Part shown: positions 9,398 through 17,331 of the stretch, piece after piece
How positions within the stretch are numbered: position 1 is the first letter of the stretch
How the letters are laid out: the number at the start of each line of letters is the position of its first letter
Source of the DNA: an uncultured Muribaculaceae bacterium
GTDB taxonomy: Bacteria > Bacteroidota > Bacteroidia > Bacteroidales > Muribaculaceae
Assembly: GCA_910588035.1 (NCBI GenBank)
Contig: CAJUPY010000003.1
Location: 62,001 to 126,000 of the forward strand
Direction: 5' to 3'
DNA length: 64,000 nucleotides
Made by a program: the position numbers and the translations under genes
Notes under the pieces: model-generated
What the model was told of the DNA's origin: nothing
What the model saw: the letters and a program-made list of their open reading frames with translations, nothing else
Database searches by the model: none

Positions 9398-9973
9398 ATG
9401 GCAGACAGTACTCCGATACTCGAGCATCACCCATGGCCTCCGTATATTCCCGATAATGCGAAGGTTCTGATAATGGGTACTTTCCCTCCGCAGCCCAAAC
9501 GGTGGTCGATGGATTTCTATTATCCTAACCGCACCAATGATTTCTGGCCGATGATGGGTCTGATTTTCTTTGGAGACCGTTATGCCTTGTGTGACGAGTC
9601 TCACAAGAGTTTCGATCTTGACAAAATCAAGCGGTTATTGAACGACAGGGGTATCGCTCTCAATGATACCGGACGCGCGGTCAGGCGGTTGGCCGGAAAC
9701 GCCTCTGACAAGTTTCTTGAGATTGTCGAGCCTGTTCCGCTCGGAGAACTTCTGTCGCAGATGCCTCTCTGTCACACAGTCGTGACCACAGGAGAGAAGG
9801 CTGCGGGTGTGATAGCGTCGCTGACCGGTACCGAGGTCCCTAAAATGGGGGAGTCTGTCATTTCGTCTGACGGTCTTGTCATCTGGCGAATGCCTTCGAC
9901 CAGCCGTGCCTATCCTCTCAGACTTGAGAGAAAAGCCGAGTACTACAGGTTGATGTTCGAGCAGACGCTGTGA
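9398..9973 (+). CDS. Uracil-DNA glycosylase superfamily protein
   Basis: 191 residues. The ATG at 9398 (MADSTPILEHHPWPPYIP) is preferred to the GTG six bases upstream, which overlaps the uvrA stop. The motif VLIMGTFPPQPKRWSMDFYYPN resembles motif 1 of the TDG/MUG/SMUG-like uracil-DNA glycosylase superfamily, and the C-terminal PSTSRAYPL resembles the second conserved block. In that superfamily such enzymes excise uracil or other damaged bases. The gene is immediately downstream of uvrA, consistent with DNA repair. Its 3' half is overlapped on the other strand by the frame of the truncated ATPase fragment. Catalytic activity is inferred from superfamily resemblance only. Confidence 0.75.
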   Translation: MADSTPILEHHPWPPYIPDNAKVLIMGTFPPQPKRWSMDFYYPNRTNDFWPMMGLIFFGDRYALCDESHKSFDLDKIKRLLNDRGIALNDTGRAVRRLAGNASDKFLEIVEPVPLGELLSQMPLCHTVVTTGEKAAGVIASLTGTEVPKMGESVISSDGLVIWRMPSTSRAYPLRLERKAEYYRLMFEQTL

Positions 9974-10450
9974 GGTGTCTGTAGGTTGGACATTCACGGA
10001 AATCTTGTCGGTGTCGCATCGTAGGGAGAGATCTTCGTTATCTGAAAGATTTGTTTCTTTGACCTGATCGGGTCTGTAAGGCTCGCCACGGAGAATTGAT
10101 TTCAGGGCGTCGGGGTTGAGCCGGTAGTGGTCTCTTCGGTCGATCACCGTGATGTCGAGGTAGCCGAGGGCGACGAGGGTGTCGACGGCGTCGAAGTGGC
10201 TGTCGTTCCAGCGCAGGTAGTAGGTGCAGGTGTGGTCATAGAGTTTGCAGAGGTCGACCGGCGCGTGTCTCCACCGGTAGAAGAGGGCGATGAAGACTGC
10301 CTGAAGGGGTGTCAGGGAGAGACGGCCGGTGAGGAGCGCGATCTCGTCGGCGTGCTCGTCGATGAAGAAGGTGCTGAGTCCGGTGTAGGGTGAACGGGTG
10401 GCGATGTCGTGCATGGCCAGGGCGATTTGTTGGGTGGGTGTATGTTCCAT
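9635..10450 (-). CDS. N-terminal fragment of an AAA-type ATPase, probably a truncated remnant
   Basis: The reading frame encodes 271 residues, but only the first ~160 (9974-10450) look like protein sequence. They resemble the N-terminal helical domain of a large Bacteroidales AAA ATPase (MHDIATRSPYTGLSTFF..., LTPLQAVFIALFYRW, a winged-helix-like stretch ending in ALGYLDITVIDRRDHYRL). No Walker A, Walker B or sensor motif follows. Instead the frame runs antisense through the last 340 bases of the uracil-glycosylase-like gene, where its composition is arginine/serine-rich and unlike a domain. The simplest reading is that the 3' part was deleted and the frame now reads through by chance. A -7 element remains upstream. 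The alternative is a real short protein, which I consider less likely. Confidence 0.5.
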   Translation of the reverse strand: MEHTPTQQIALAMHDIATRSPYTGLSTFFIDEHADEIALLTGRLSLTPLQAVFIALFYRWRHAPVDLCKLYDHTCTYYLRWNDSHFDAVDTLVALGYLDITVIDRRDHYRLNPDALKSILRGEPYRPDQVKETNLSDNEDLSLRCDTDKISVNVQPTDTSQRLLEHQPVVLGFSLKSERIGTAGRRHSPDDKTVRRNDRLPHFRDLGTGQRRYHTRSLLSCGHDCVTERHLRQKFSERNRLDNLKKLVRGVSGQPPDRASGIIESDTPVVQ

Positions 10451-10466
10451 AGTGAGTTTTTTGTGG

Positions 10467-10474
10467 CAAAGGTA
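10467..10474 (-). promoter_or_regulatory. Putative -7 element (TACCTTTG) for the ATPase fragment
   Basis: Minus-strand TACCTTTG lies 17 bases before the ATG at 10450. No TTTG is found 19-21 bases further upstream. Confidence 0.4.
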
Positions 10475-10591
10475 AGGTGTGGTGGTGGGGTGTGCGACGG
10501 AAAGTTATGGGAATTTCTGTGGGACGGAAATGGGAAATGTGGCGGGAATGGAGGGGAAATATAGTGGAAGGCAGGGTGTTAGGGGTGAACT

Positions 10592-10720
10592 GTGATTTAA
10601 TCGGCGTCCTTGTCCGGACGCCACTTCTTTGGTTTGTGTCTGCCCCGGGCACGCCTAACGGCGTACCGCGGTTACTCGGGAATCGTCGTCCGGCAGGACG
10701 ACCTCGGTGGGGTGAGTGGC
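10592..10720. repeat. Hairpin-rich intergenic repeat, copy A
   Basis: First of three copies. Conserved order: GTGATTTAATC; hairpin 1 with arms GGCGTCC/GGACGCC; spacer ACTTCTTTGGTTTGTGTCTG; hairpin 2 with arms near GGGCACGCC/GGCGTACC; GTTACTCGGGAATC; hairpin 3 with arms GTCGTCC/GGACGAC; then CTCGGTGGGGTGAGTGG. An extra GGCGGACGACATCG module follows at about 10735. Some arm positions in hairpin 2 differ from the other copies. Confidence 0.85.
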
Positions 10721-10761
10721 GGAAGTGATACATGGCGGACGACATCGATGGAGCGACCGGC

Positions 10762-10920
10762 GGATGAGTATGGGTGTGGAACGGGGTGTGATTCAATCGG
10801 CGTCCTTTGCCGGACGCCACTTCTTTGGTTTGTGTCTGACCGGGCACGCCTAACGGCGTACCCGGTTACTTGGGAATCGTCGTCCTGGCCGGACGACATC
10901 GGTGGAGTGACTGGTGGATG
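10762..10920. repeat. Hairpin-rich intergenic repeat, copy B
   Basis: Second copy, with a recognisable extra 5' block GGATGAGTATGGGTGTGGAA shared with copy C. Hairpin 1 keeps arms GGCGTCC/GGACGCC but has loop TTTGCC. Hairpin 2 is CGGGCACGCC/GGCGTACCCG. Hairpin 3 keeps arms GTCGTCC/GGACGAC with a different loop. A 31-base unit CGGCAACTGAC(G/A)GA... is then duplicated in tandem at about 10920-10981, just before copy C. Confidence 0.85.
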
Positions 10921-10960
10921 CGGCAACTGACGGACTAATATGAGTGGGAAACGGCAACTG

Positions 10961-11119
10961 ACAGATGAATATGGGCGCGGAATGGGCTGTGATTTAATCG
11001 GCGTCCTTAAATCGGACGCCACTTCTTTGGTTTGCGTCTGACCGGGCACGCCTACGGCGTACCCGGTTACTTGGGAATCGTCGTCCTGCCGGACGACATC
11101 GGTGGGGTGACTGGTGGAA
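10961..11119. repeat. Hairpin-rich intergenic repeat, copy C
   Basis: Third copy: 5' block GATGAATATGGGCGCGGAA, then GTGATTTAATC, hairpin 1 (loop TTAAATC), the conserved ACTTCTTTGGTTTGCGTCTG spacer, hairpin 2 (the loop is one base shorter than in B) and hairpin 3. The core periods are 196 and 201 bases. Confidence 0.85.
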
Positions 11120-11181
11120 GCGATGTCGGGCGGACGACATCGGGTGGAATCGAGGTTGGACTGTGGCTGTGTTTTAATTGA

Positions 11182-11218
11182 AACCGCTCAAGGCATGTCA
11201 GTGATGTCTTGAGCGGTT
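11182..11218 (-). terminator. Terminator hairpin downstream of ridA
   Basis: 15-bp stem AACCGCTCAAGGCAT / ATGTCTTGAGCGGTT with one wobble and a 7-base loop. A short T-rich run follows on the minus strand. It closes the yihY-ridA unit and could also block plus-strand transcription from the repeat region. Confidence 0.7.
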
Positions 11219-11244
11219 AAAAGTTTATGCGGCTTTGTAAACCG

Positions 11245-11622
11245 TTATGATCGGGTTGCGATGACTTCTATCTCGACGAGTACTTTTTTGGGAAGGTCTT
11301 TGACGGCTACAGCCGAGCGAGCAGGGAACGGTTCGGTGAAGTTTTCGGCATAGACGGCATTCATTGCTGCGAAGTCGTTCATGTCGGCGAGGAAGACTGT
11401 TGTCTTGACGACGTTGTCGACTGTCAGGCCTGCTTCTGCAAGAATGGCTTTCACGTTTGCGAGAGACTGAGCGGTCTGAGCGGTGATGCCTTCAGGAATT
11501 TCACCTGTAGCGGGGTTTACGGGAATCTGTCCCGAGCAGAAGATGAAAGAACCGGCGTCGATGGCCTGGCTGTAGGGGCCAATGGCACCCGGGGCGTTGT
11601 TTGTTGCGATTGGATTTTTCAT
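11245..11622 (-). CDS. ridA: RidA family reactive enamine/imine deaminase
   Basis: 125-residue YjgF/YER057c/UK114 protein. RidA hydrolyses reactive 2-aminoacrylate/imine intermediates released by PLP enzymes, protecting those enzymes in the cytoplasm. Visible signatures are the N-terminal APGAIGPYSQAI, FCSGQIPVNP, the internal NVKAILAEAGL helix, and the active-site arginine in FPARSAV near residue 105, followed by LVEIEVIA. Length and motifs are standard. It is separated by 11 bases from the upstream YihY/BrkB gene and probably co-transcribed with it. Confidence 0.95.
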   Translation of the reverse strand: MKNPIATNNAPGAIGPYSQAIDAGSFIFCSGQIPVNPATGEIPEGITAQTAQSLANVKAILAEAGLTVDNVVKTTVFLADMNDFAAMNAVYAENFTEPFPARSAVAVKDLPKKVLVEIEVIATRS

Positions 11623-11633
11623 TTTTTTGTGGT

Positions 11634-13031
11634 TTATTTAAGTTGAATGTCGGTTTCGGCAGTGTTTTGCGGTTTCATGACCGGGACGTCGCAAAGGCGT
11701 GTGTCGTCGCCGAGTTTATAGGAGTTTTCGTTTATGTTGTCGATTATGGATATTATGTCTGGAAACCGTTGTTCGAAGTCGGGTATGAAATTTTTGGCCC
11801 CCGTAGACCGAAGTTGTCTGATTACGTATCCGACGGTCAGTTGAGAGAGGTCAATGGCGGGTACATATCCGAAGTCCTGCCGTTTTTCATCGACGAAGAC
11901 TTTCAACACCAGTCCGGCGTTTGTCAGCTCATCGAGGATCTCGGTAATGAGTCCCATTGGAAATTCGTAGGTGAACGATATTTTCTGGGCGTCGGGCGGA
12001 GTCATGCGGTTTTTGAAGTCGCGTGCGATCACGATGAGCACTGCCATTAGAATCTTGCGCCGGTAGTCAAACGAGATCTGCGAGATCTGTGTCGCGAAAC
12101 TGTAGCGGAATATGTTTTGTGCTGAAAAACAGACTACGGCACCGGCGAGGGTTATCACCCACACCAGCTGAAGCCATATCATAAGCAGTGGCAGAAAAGA
12201 GAAACTACCGTATATGGCGTTGTATTTCGACACATAGAGCTGTCCGCTGACGAAGAGGAACTGAAGAATGATGAAAGCGGTTCCAGAGAGGATTCCGGCG
12301 ACGATGGCATTCTTGAATTTAACTTTTGTGTTTGGCAGCAACATGTATACACCAGTGAAGAAGAGCCATGTCAGCACGACTCCCATTGAGTCGAGCAGCC
12401 ATGAAATCAGCGGGGTCATGAATTGGAACGGCAACAATGTCTGCAAGGTTGTAGACATTATCACATTGATTCCGGTGGCGCATATCATCAGAATCGGAAG
12501 AATCAGGAAGATAGCGGTGTAGTCGGTGATCTTGCGCCACATTGTGCGCCCGTGGACAATGCCCCAGATCGAGTTGAAGGTCGCTTCGGCAGCACTCACC
12601 AACGAGATCAAGGTCCACATAAGGAATATTATGCCGACGCCGACAAAGATGCCTTCGGATGCCTGTGCGAGATAGGAGTCGACAAAAGAGAGACCTTTCT
12701 CGATTGCGATCTTTTGTGCCGGGAAGCTTTTCAGGAGAGTTTCCTGGAGCAGGTTTGAGAAGCCGAAACCACGTCCGATTGCAAAGAGCAGAGCGAGGGC
12801 CGGGACTGTCGCGAGGAGGGTACGGAAGGCCATGCCGCATGCGACACTCTGCAGGTCTTTGTTCATGAAAGACTGAACTGAAAGGTTCAGTGTCTTGATT
12901 ATCTTGACTTTCCAGTTGTTGTTGGAGTCGTCCCACACGCCGCTGACGCAATAGTTGTATCTGTCTATCGCGCGGTTGACAATTTTAGCCAGCCATCTGT
13001 TTTTTATCTGAGGTGTTTTCAGTTGCGGCAT
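11634..13031 (-). CDS. YihY/BrkB family inner-membrane protein
   Basis: 465 residues with the start at the ATG at 13031 (MPQLKTPQIKNRW). The frame is open 76 codons further, but those codons overlap the 3' end of the patatin gene and have no domain character. The membrane region (about 70-330) has six hydrophobic segments with family features such as FMNKDLQSVACGMAFRTLLATVPALAL and IYGSFSFLPLLMIWLQLVW. The C-terminal ~120 residues are soluble and winged-helix-like. The family was once annotated as ribonuclease BN, which is not supported; its true function is unclear. ridA follows 11 bases downstream. Confidence 0.88.
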   Translation of the reverse strand: MPQLKTPQIKNRWLAKIVNRAIDRYNYCVSGVWDDSNNNWKVKIIKTLNLSVQSFMNKDLQSVACGMAFRTLLATVPALALLFAIGRGFGFSNLLQETLLKSFPAQKIAIEKGLSFVDSYLAQASEGIFVGVGIIFLMWTLISLVSAAEATFNSIWGIVHGRTMWRKITDYTAIFLILPILMICATGINVIMSTTLQTLLPFQFMTPLISWLLDSMGVVLTWLFFTGVYMLLPNTKVKFKNAIVAGILSGTAFIILQFLFVSGQLYVSKYNAIYGSFSFLPLLMIWLQLVWVITLAGAVVCFSAQNIFRYSFATQISQISFDYRRKILMAVLIVIARDFKNRMTPPDAQKISFTYEFPMGLITEILDELTNAGLVLKVFVDEKRQDFGYVPAIDLSQLTVGYVIRQLRSTGAKNFIPDFEQRFPDIISIIDNINENSYKLGDDTRLCDVPVMKPQNTAETDIQLK

Positions 13032-13048
13032 CGGTGTTGTTGTTTCTG

Positions 13049-13056
13049 CAAATTTA
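13049..13056 (-). promoter_or_regulatory. Putative -7 element (TAAATTTG) for yihY-ridA
   Basis: Minus-strand TAAATTTG lies 17 bases before the ATG at 13031, in the 68-base gap behind the patatin gene. No good -33 element is visible. Confidence 0.4.
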
Positions 13057-13099
13057 ATGAAATTCTTTATGATTAACTTTGCAGACAGCCGAAATGTTT

Positions 13100-15403
13100 T
13101 CAGAAAAATTTCGGTGCTTTGAAAAACAGGCCGAATGATATGCCGCAGTTCCAGCTGCGGCGTGGCGCGTCGGAATAGTTTCCGTAGACCGACAGAGAGG
13201 CGAATGGGAAGTTGTAGACGCCGGCAATCTCCGCGAAAAAGGTCGGATCGGCGAACCAACCGCCATATCGAGGAGTGCTGAAGAAGTCAGATTTGATGCG
13301 ACGTGCAGGCAGGAAGCAGACGGCCGATGATCTGAGCTGCATGTTTTCGTTGATGCGCCAGACGGGCACTACGGCGGCAGTCACATAGGTGTATGCTCTG
13401 AAATCGGGGTTGAAAGTGCTGTGGGAGGAGATAGACGGATAGAATTCCTCGGCTGTCACAATTGCCTGTCCATAGGTCGAGGGGAGGCTTCTTGTCGATG
13501 CGACAGCGTTGGTTTCGACACCGATTGAGAACTTGTTTCCGAGAGTAAGGTATTCGCGGTAGTTCAGAGCGAGACGCGCCCAGGTCTGTGGGTCGCGTTC
13601 GTTTGTCTGGCTGTCGTTGACGGGGTTGAAGTGGTAGGTTCCGGCGACACCGGCGACAGAGGCGTGGAGAAAAGCACCGGCAGCCGGAAAAGAGTTGTTG
13701 TCGAGAGTGTTCCGTTCAAATTTGAGCCTGATCTGTCCGAGATTGTAGAAAGCGTTGTTGCGTCTTGTGGTCAGGGTCGATCCGGGCCGTGTAGGGTAGA
13801 AGCGGTAGGATAGATGTCCGAAAGCGGCACTGATGTCTAACAGCGAGTTACGTCCGGTGGCCATTGAGTATTTCAGGCGGCCGAAAGCCTCGAGATCGGT
13901 GAGCGAGGTCGGGTTGTTCTCATAGAAAAAACGGTCGGATGAATTGAAGTTCATGCGCGAGACGACTGCCTCAAGCCCGAGCGACATAGGCCGGTGTTGC
14001 GCTATGAAGATGCGTGCGGAAGCCTGTGCGGCCATGTAGCTTTGTCCGATCCAAGCATTGAAACGGGTTTCAAAATGGTTCAGAGACAGGGAATTGTATC
14101 CGCCGCTTAGAAATATCATGGAGTTAGTCGATGAAGAGATGAATCCGCCGAAACCGATGTTGAGATTGTCTTTGACCGAGGCTTTGAGTCGGAGGGTGAA
14201 AAGTCCGTCGGAGTCATTGTAGCATGCGTTTGGAATCAGATTGCGCAGTTTACCGCCTGTAATCGCGCGGTAGTAGGCTGATTTTGCTTGTCTGATGCCG
14301 AACGTGTCGCGGCGGTTGTCAATGAAGATGTTTTTGAAATATCGGTTCTGAGCAGGTGTTCCTCCGGTGACACAGACGGAATCGAAGCGTATGTAGGGGG
14401 TTGCCGATTTGAAGACTTCGCGTCTGAGCTGCCGTTCCTCTTTTGGCACGCGTGTTTTGATGCGGCCACAGATCGAGTCCATCATCTCCATTGCCTTGTC
14501 GTAGCCTATCCGGTAAATCTGGCGTGCTTTCGGGAAATCGAGAAGCGAGAACTCCTCAAGGTTAATGCGTAGTTTTATGCCTTCGTCTTGAGGGAGCGAG
14601 TAGTCGTTGTTCTGAATGATCATGTCTTCGAGCTGCTCTATCAGGTCGTTTGCTTTCGGTTTTCCGTCTGGGGCAGAGACATCGACTCCGATCATGATTG
14701 AAGGGGCGAAATCTTCTCTCATCACATCGACCGGAAAGTTGTCATAAATGCCGCCGTCGTAGACAAGGACGGAGTCCATTTCGATAGGGTGGAATACGAC
14801 AGGGAAACTCATAGACGCTCTGATCGCGTCGCCGAGGCTTCCGGAGCGGCAAACGATTTTGTGTTTGTGGTAGACGTCGGATGTGACCGACCGAAAAGGC
14901 ACGAACAGATTGTCGAAATTTCCGCCACATTGGGCTGTGTAGGCCGCGAAGAGTTCCATGAAAGCGAAGTTCATGGGCAGGGGTGATATCAGACTTGACG
15001 GTAGAATCGAGTTTGAACTGAGCGAGTCGCGGCGGGTCGGCACCGGAACGTTGAGCATTGCCGGCGTGGGAGAGTCTTTGTAGAAATAGTATGTCAGTTT
15101 ACGGTCTATCTGTCCGGTAGACCAGTTGGCGAAATCTTTAGATAGCAGCAGCTGCATCATCTCTTCGGTGGTGTATCCGGCAGCATAAAGACCGCCGACG
15201 ATCGCGCCCATTGATGTGCCGGCAACGTAGTCTATCGGTATATCGTGGTCTTCGAGGGCCTTTATCACACCTATGTGTGCAATTCCTTTAGCTCCGCCTC
15301 CGCTGAGCACGAGTCCGACCGACTGCTGTTTTCCGGCTGCGAGAACCGACAGGGTGGTCAGCAGCGAGATGATAACCGATTTGAATTTTGGTGATGACAT
15401 CAT
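13100..15403 (-). CDS. Patatin-like phospholipase with C-terminal outer-membrane barrel
   Basis: 767 residues. After a signal peptide (about 1-24), the patatin domain shows the oxyanion block LVLSGGGAKGIAHIGV, the nucleophile elbow GTSMG (Ser64) and the catalytic-Asp motif DGGIYDNFP. Residues about 300-400 look like a POTRA-type linker. The remainder is beta-barrel, ending in aromatic-rich strands with a terminal Phe. This architecture matches PlpD-type (type Vd) proteins, in which a lipase is carried by an Omp85-like barrel. It would act on phospholipids at or outside the outer membrane. It is the last gene of the long minus-strand run, five bases after serB. Confidence 0.88.
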   Translation of the reverse strand: MMSSPKFKSVIISLLTTLSVLAAGKQQSVGLVLSGGGAKGIAHIGVIKALEDHDIPIDYVAGTSMGAIVGGLYAAGYTTEEMMQLLLSKDFANWSTGQIDRKLTYYFYKDSPTPAMLNVPVPTRRDSLSSNSILPSSLISPLPMNFAFMELFAAYTAQCGGNFDNLFVPFRSVTSDVYHKHKIVCRSGSLGDAIRASMSFPVVFHPIEMDSVLVYDGGIYDNFPVDVMREDFAPSIMIGVDVSAPDGKPKANDLIEQLEDMIIQNNDYSLPQDEGIKLRINLEEFSLLDFPKARQIYRIGYDKAMEMMDSICGRIKTRVPKEERQLRREVFKSATPYIRFDSVCVTGGTPAQNRYFKNIFIDNRRDTFGIRQAKSAYYRAITGGKLRNLIPNACYNDSDGLFTLRLKASVKDNLNIGFGGFISSSTNSMIFLSGGYNSLSLNHFETRFNAWIGQSYMAAQASARIFIAQHRPMSLGLEAVVSRMNFNSSDRFFYENNPTSLTDLEAFGRLKYSMATGRNSLLDISAAFGHLSYRFYPTRPGSTLTTRRNNAFYNLGQIRLKFERNTLDNNSFPAAGAFLHASVAGVAGTYHFNPVNDSQTNERDPQTWARLALNYREYLTLGNKFSIGVETNAVASTRSLPSTYGQAIVTAEEFYPSISSHSTFNPDFRAYTYVTAAVVPVWRINENMQLRSSAVCFLPARRIKSDFFSTPRYGGWFADPTFFAEIAGVYNFPFASLSVYGNYSDAPRRSWNCGISFGLFFKAPKFF

Positions 15404-15408
15404 TTTTG

Positions 15409-16638
15409 TCAGAGAATTTCAATGTTTGAGTCTTTGAAGCCGATGAAATAAAGCACACCGTCGAGTCCGATTGTCGAGATTGACTGTTCGGCGGTCTGTT
15501 TCACCTTTGGTTTGGCGTGGAACGCTATTCCGAGACCGGCAGTCGACAGCATCGGCAGGTCGTTGGCACCGTCGCCGACGGCAATGGTCTGGGCGATGTT
15601 CACGTTTTCTACCTGGGCAATCAGGCGTAGCAGTTCAGCCTTACGCCGGCCGTCGACAACCTCACCGACATAGCGTCCGGTCAGTTTTCCGTCTTCAATC
15701 TCAAGTTCGTTGGCATAGACGTAGTCAAAGCCGAATTTCTGCTTCAGATATTCTCCGAAGTATGTGAATCCACCTGACAGAATGGCTGTTTTGAAGCCGG
15801 CCCGTTTCAGCACCTGCATCATGCGTCCGACCCCTTCGGTTATAGGTAATGATTCTGCAATCTCGCGCATGACGCTAACGTCAAGACCTTTCAGCAGGGC
15901 GACCCTCTCGGTGAAACTTTCTTTGAAATCTATCTCGCCTCTCATGGCGCGTTCGGTGATCGCTTTCACTTTGTCGCCAACCCCGGCCCTCATTGCCAGT
16001 TCGTCGATGACTTCGGTCTCGATCAAGGTCGAATCCATGTCGAAGCAGACCAATCTGCGGCAGCGGCGGTAGATGGTGTCTTCCTGGAGGGAGATGTCAA
16101 ATTCTTCGGTCGAGGAGATCTGCATGAAGCGGCTCTGCATCTCACGGACATCGCGTGGAGTGCCTCTGACAGAGAATTCGACACACGATTTTGCCGTCTG
16201 TTCTTCGTCGGCTTCGATCGGTTGGCGTCCGGTCAAACGTCTGATGGCGTCGATGTTGAGCTCCTGACTTGCGATTTCCTCAGAGATAAGGGCTATGTGG
16301 CGTGCTGTCAGATGTCGGCCGAGAATTGTTATTATCCACCGGTTTTTGCCTTGTCGTCTGACCCATGCGTCATAATCTTCGCGGGAGATCGGTGTGAATC
16401 TTATCTTGACATTCAGCTCATAGGCTTTGAAGAGCAGGTCTTTCATTATGTCGCCCGAAACGTCGCTCGATGTCTTGAACAGAATTCCGAGCGAGAGATT
16501 GTGGTGGATGTCGGCCTGTCCGATGTCAAGAATTCCGGCTTCGTATTTAGCCAGAATAGAAGTCAGGGCCGCCGTCACGCCCGGACGGTCGAGCCCTGAG
16601 ATGTTAATTAGAATCAGTTCGAGATTGCTTTCAGCCAT
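15409..16638 (-). CDS. serB: Phosphoserine phosphatase with two N-terminal ACT domains
   Basis: 409-residue cytoplasmic enzyme for the last step of L-serine synthesis (O-phospho-L-serine to serine). ACT-like regulatory domains occupy about 5-85 and 98-170. The HAD domain has the nucleophile motif FDMDSTLIETEVIDELA, motif II ILSGGFTYF and the metal motif GDGANDLPML. Fusion to ACT domains is usual in Bacteroidota and suggests allosteric control by an amino acid. It sits between a GDSL esterase and the patatin gene with short gaps; the metabolic link to its neighbours is not obvious. Confidence 0.95.
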   Translation of the reverse strand: MAESNLELILINISGLDRPGVTAALTSILAKYEAGILDIGQADIHHNLSLGILFKTSSDVSGDIMKDLLFKAYELNVKIRFTPISREDYDAWVRRQGKNRWIITILGRHLTARHIALISEEIASQELNIDAIRRLTGRQPIEADEEQTAKSCVEFSVRGTPRDVREMQSRFMQISSTEEFDISLQEDTIYRRCRRLVCFDMDSTLIETEVIDELAMRAGVGDKVKAITERAMRGEIDFKESFTERVALLKGLDVSVMREIAESLPITEGVGRMMQVLKRAGFKTAILSGGFTYFGEYLKQKFGFDYVYANELEIEDGKLTGRYVGEVVDGRRKAELLRLIAQVENVNIAQTIAVGDGANDLPMLSTAGLGIAFHAKPKVKQTAEQSISTIGLDGVLYFIGFKDSNIEIL

Positions 16639-16667
16639 AAGATAATAATGCAGGTGTGCGTGTCAGA

Positions 16668-17321
16668 TCACTCTGTTACATAAGGCAGCAGAAAATCGCG
16701 CCATTGCATGTAGCCCTCGCCGAGCAGATGCAAACCGTCGTTGGTCCACCTTGGGTCGAGGTTGTCATCTTTGTCAGCGAAAATAGGGCGGGAGTTGATC
16801 CATGTGAATCCTTTGTCGTCGGCCATGGCACTGACGCGCGTGTTTATGTCGCGAATGACCTGTTCTTTGCCGAAGATAGCTTTGTAGCGTTTGAACGAAT
16901 TGTTGATCGGGAGCAAAGACTGGACATAGAGCTTTGTCTGTGGCGTTTTTGTTCTGATGTAGTCGATCAGTTGTCCGATTGCAGTGGAGACCGAGTCGGC
17001 GGTCAGATTGTGGGAAACGTCGTTGACGCCGACAAGGAGGAAAATTTTTGCGGGATGTCCGTTGACGACAGGATCGATTCGCTCCATGATTCCTTCGACT
17101 ATGTCACCGTTGATTCCACGGTTTTTGATGTTTGGCATTCCGAACAGTTCGTGCCACTCGCAGCCGTGTGTCAGGCTGTTGCCGACGAACACAATGTCGG
17201 TCGAGTCAACGGGCAGCAGGTCGAACAATGACGCACGTTGGTAGTAGAGTTCGCCATATTTTTTCTGTGCGGCGGCAGATAGCGCACACATGATGATCAG
17301 AAAAGAGATTAGCCGTTTCAT
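16668..17321 (-). CDS. Secreted SGNH/GDSL esterase
   Basis: 217 residues with the start at 17321 (MKRLISFLIIMCALSAAAQ, a clear signal peptide). Farther starts would overlap murQ. Catalytic blocks: GNSLTHG (Ser), the oxyanion Gly/Asn in NRGINGD and GVNDVS, and DGLHLLGEGY (Asp/His). It resembles the small PAF-acetylhydrolase-like/sialate-O-acetylesterase group. It lies 10 bases behind murQ in the peptidoglycan salvage run. A role in removing O-acetyl groups from muropeptides before degradation is an attractive inference, not shown by the sequence. Confidence 0.85.
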   Translation of the reverse strand: MKRLISFLIIMCALSAAAQKKYGELYYQRASLFDLLPVDSTDIVFVGNSLTHGCEWHELFGMPNIKNRGINGDIVEGIMERIDPVVNGHPAKIFLLVGVNDVSHNLTADSVSTAIGQLIDYIRTKTPQTKLYVQSLLPINNSFKRYKAIFGKEQVIRDINTRVSAMADDKGFTWINSRPIFADKDDNLDPRWTNDGLHLLGEGYMQWRDFLLPYVTE

Positions 17322-17331
17322 TGTCATCGTG

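Larger units (their letters stand above)
10451..11244. other. Gene-free region occupied by structured repeats
   Basis: About 0.8 kb without a convincing gene. 10475-10591 is GT/GGA-rich on the plus strand with no recognisable content. 10592-11119 holds three repeat copies, and 11120-11160 carries a partial copy of the repeat's end module (GCGGACGACATCG). Frames crossing the region overlap one another on both strands and consist mostly of translated repeat. Confidence 0.7.

Noticed and set aside
10236..11049. Several open frames (up to 203 codons, both strands) through the repeat region
   Set aside because: They overlap each other and mostly translate the repeat hairpins, giving Arg/Pro/Thr-rich text that recurs with each copy. 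No consistent start or promoter.
10592..11119. CRISPR array
   Set aside because: The units are ~130-160 bases, diverged and hairpin-rich, with only three copies and no short constant repeat separated by unique spacers; no cas genes.
13032..13259. Longer N-terminus of the YihY/BrkB protein
   Set aside because: The extra 76 codons overlap the patatin gene's 3' end and the -7 element at 13049-13056, and look like reverse-frame sequence.
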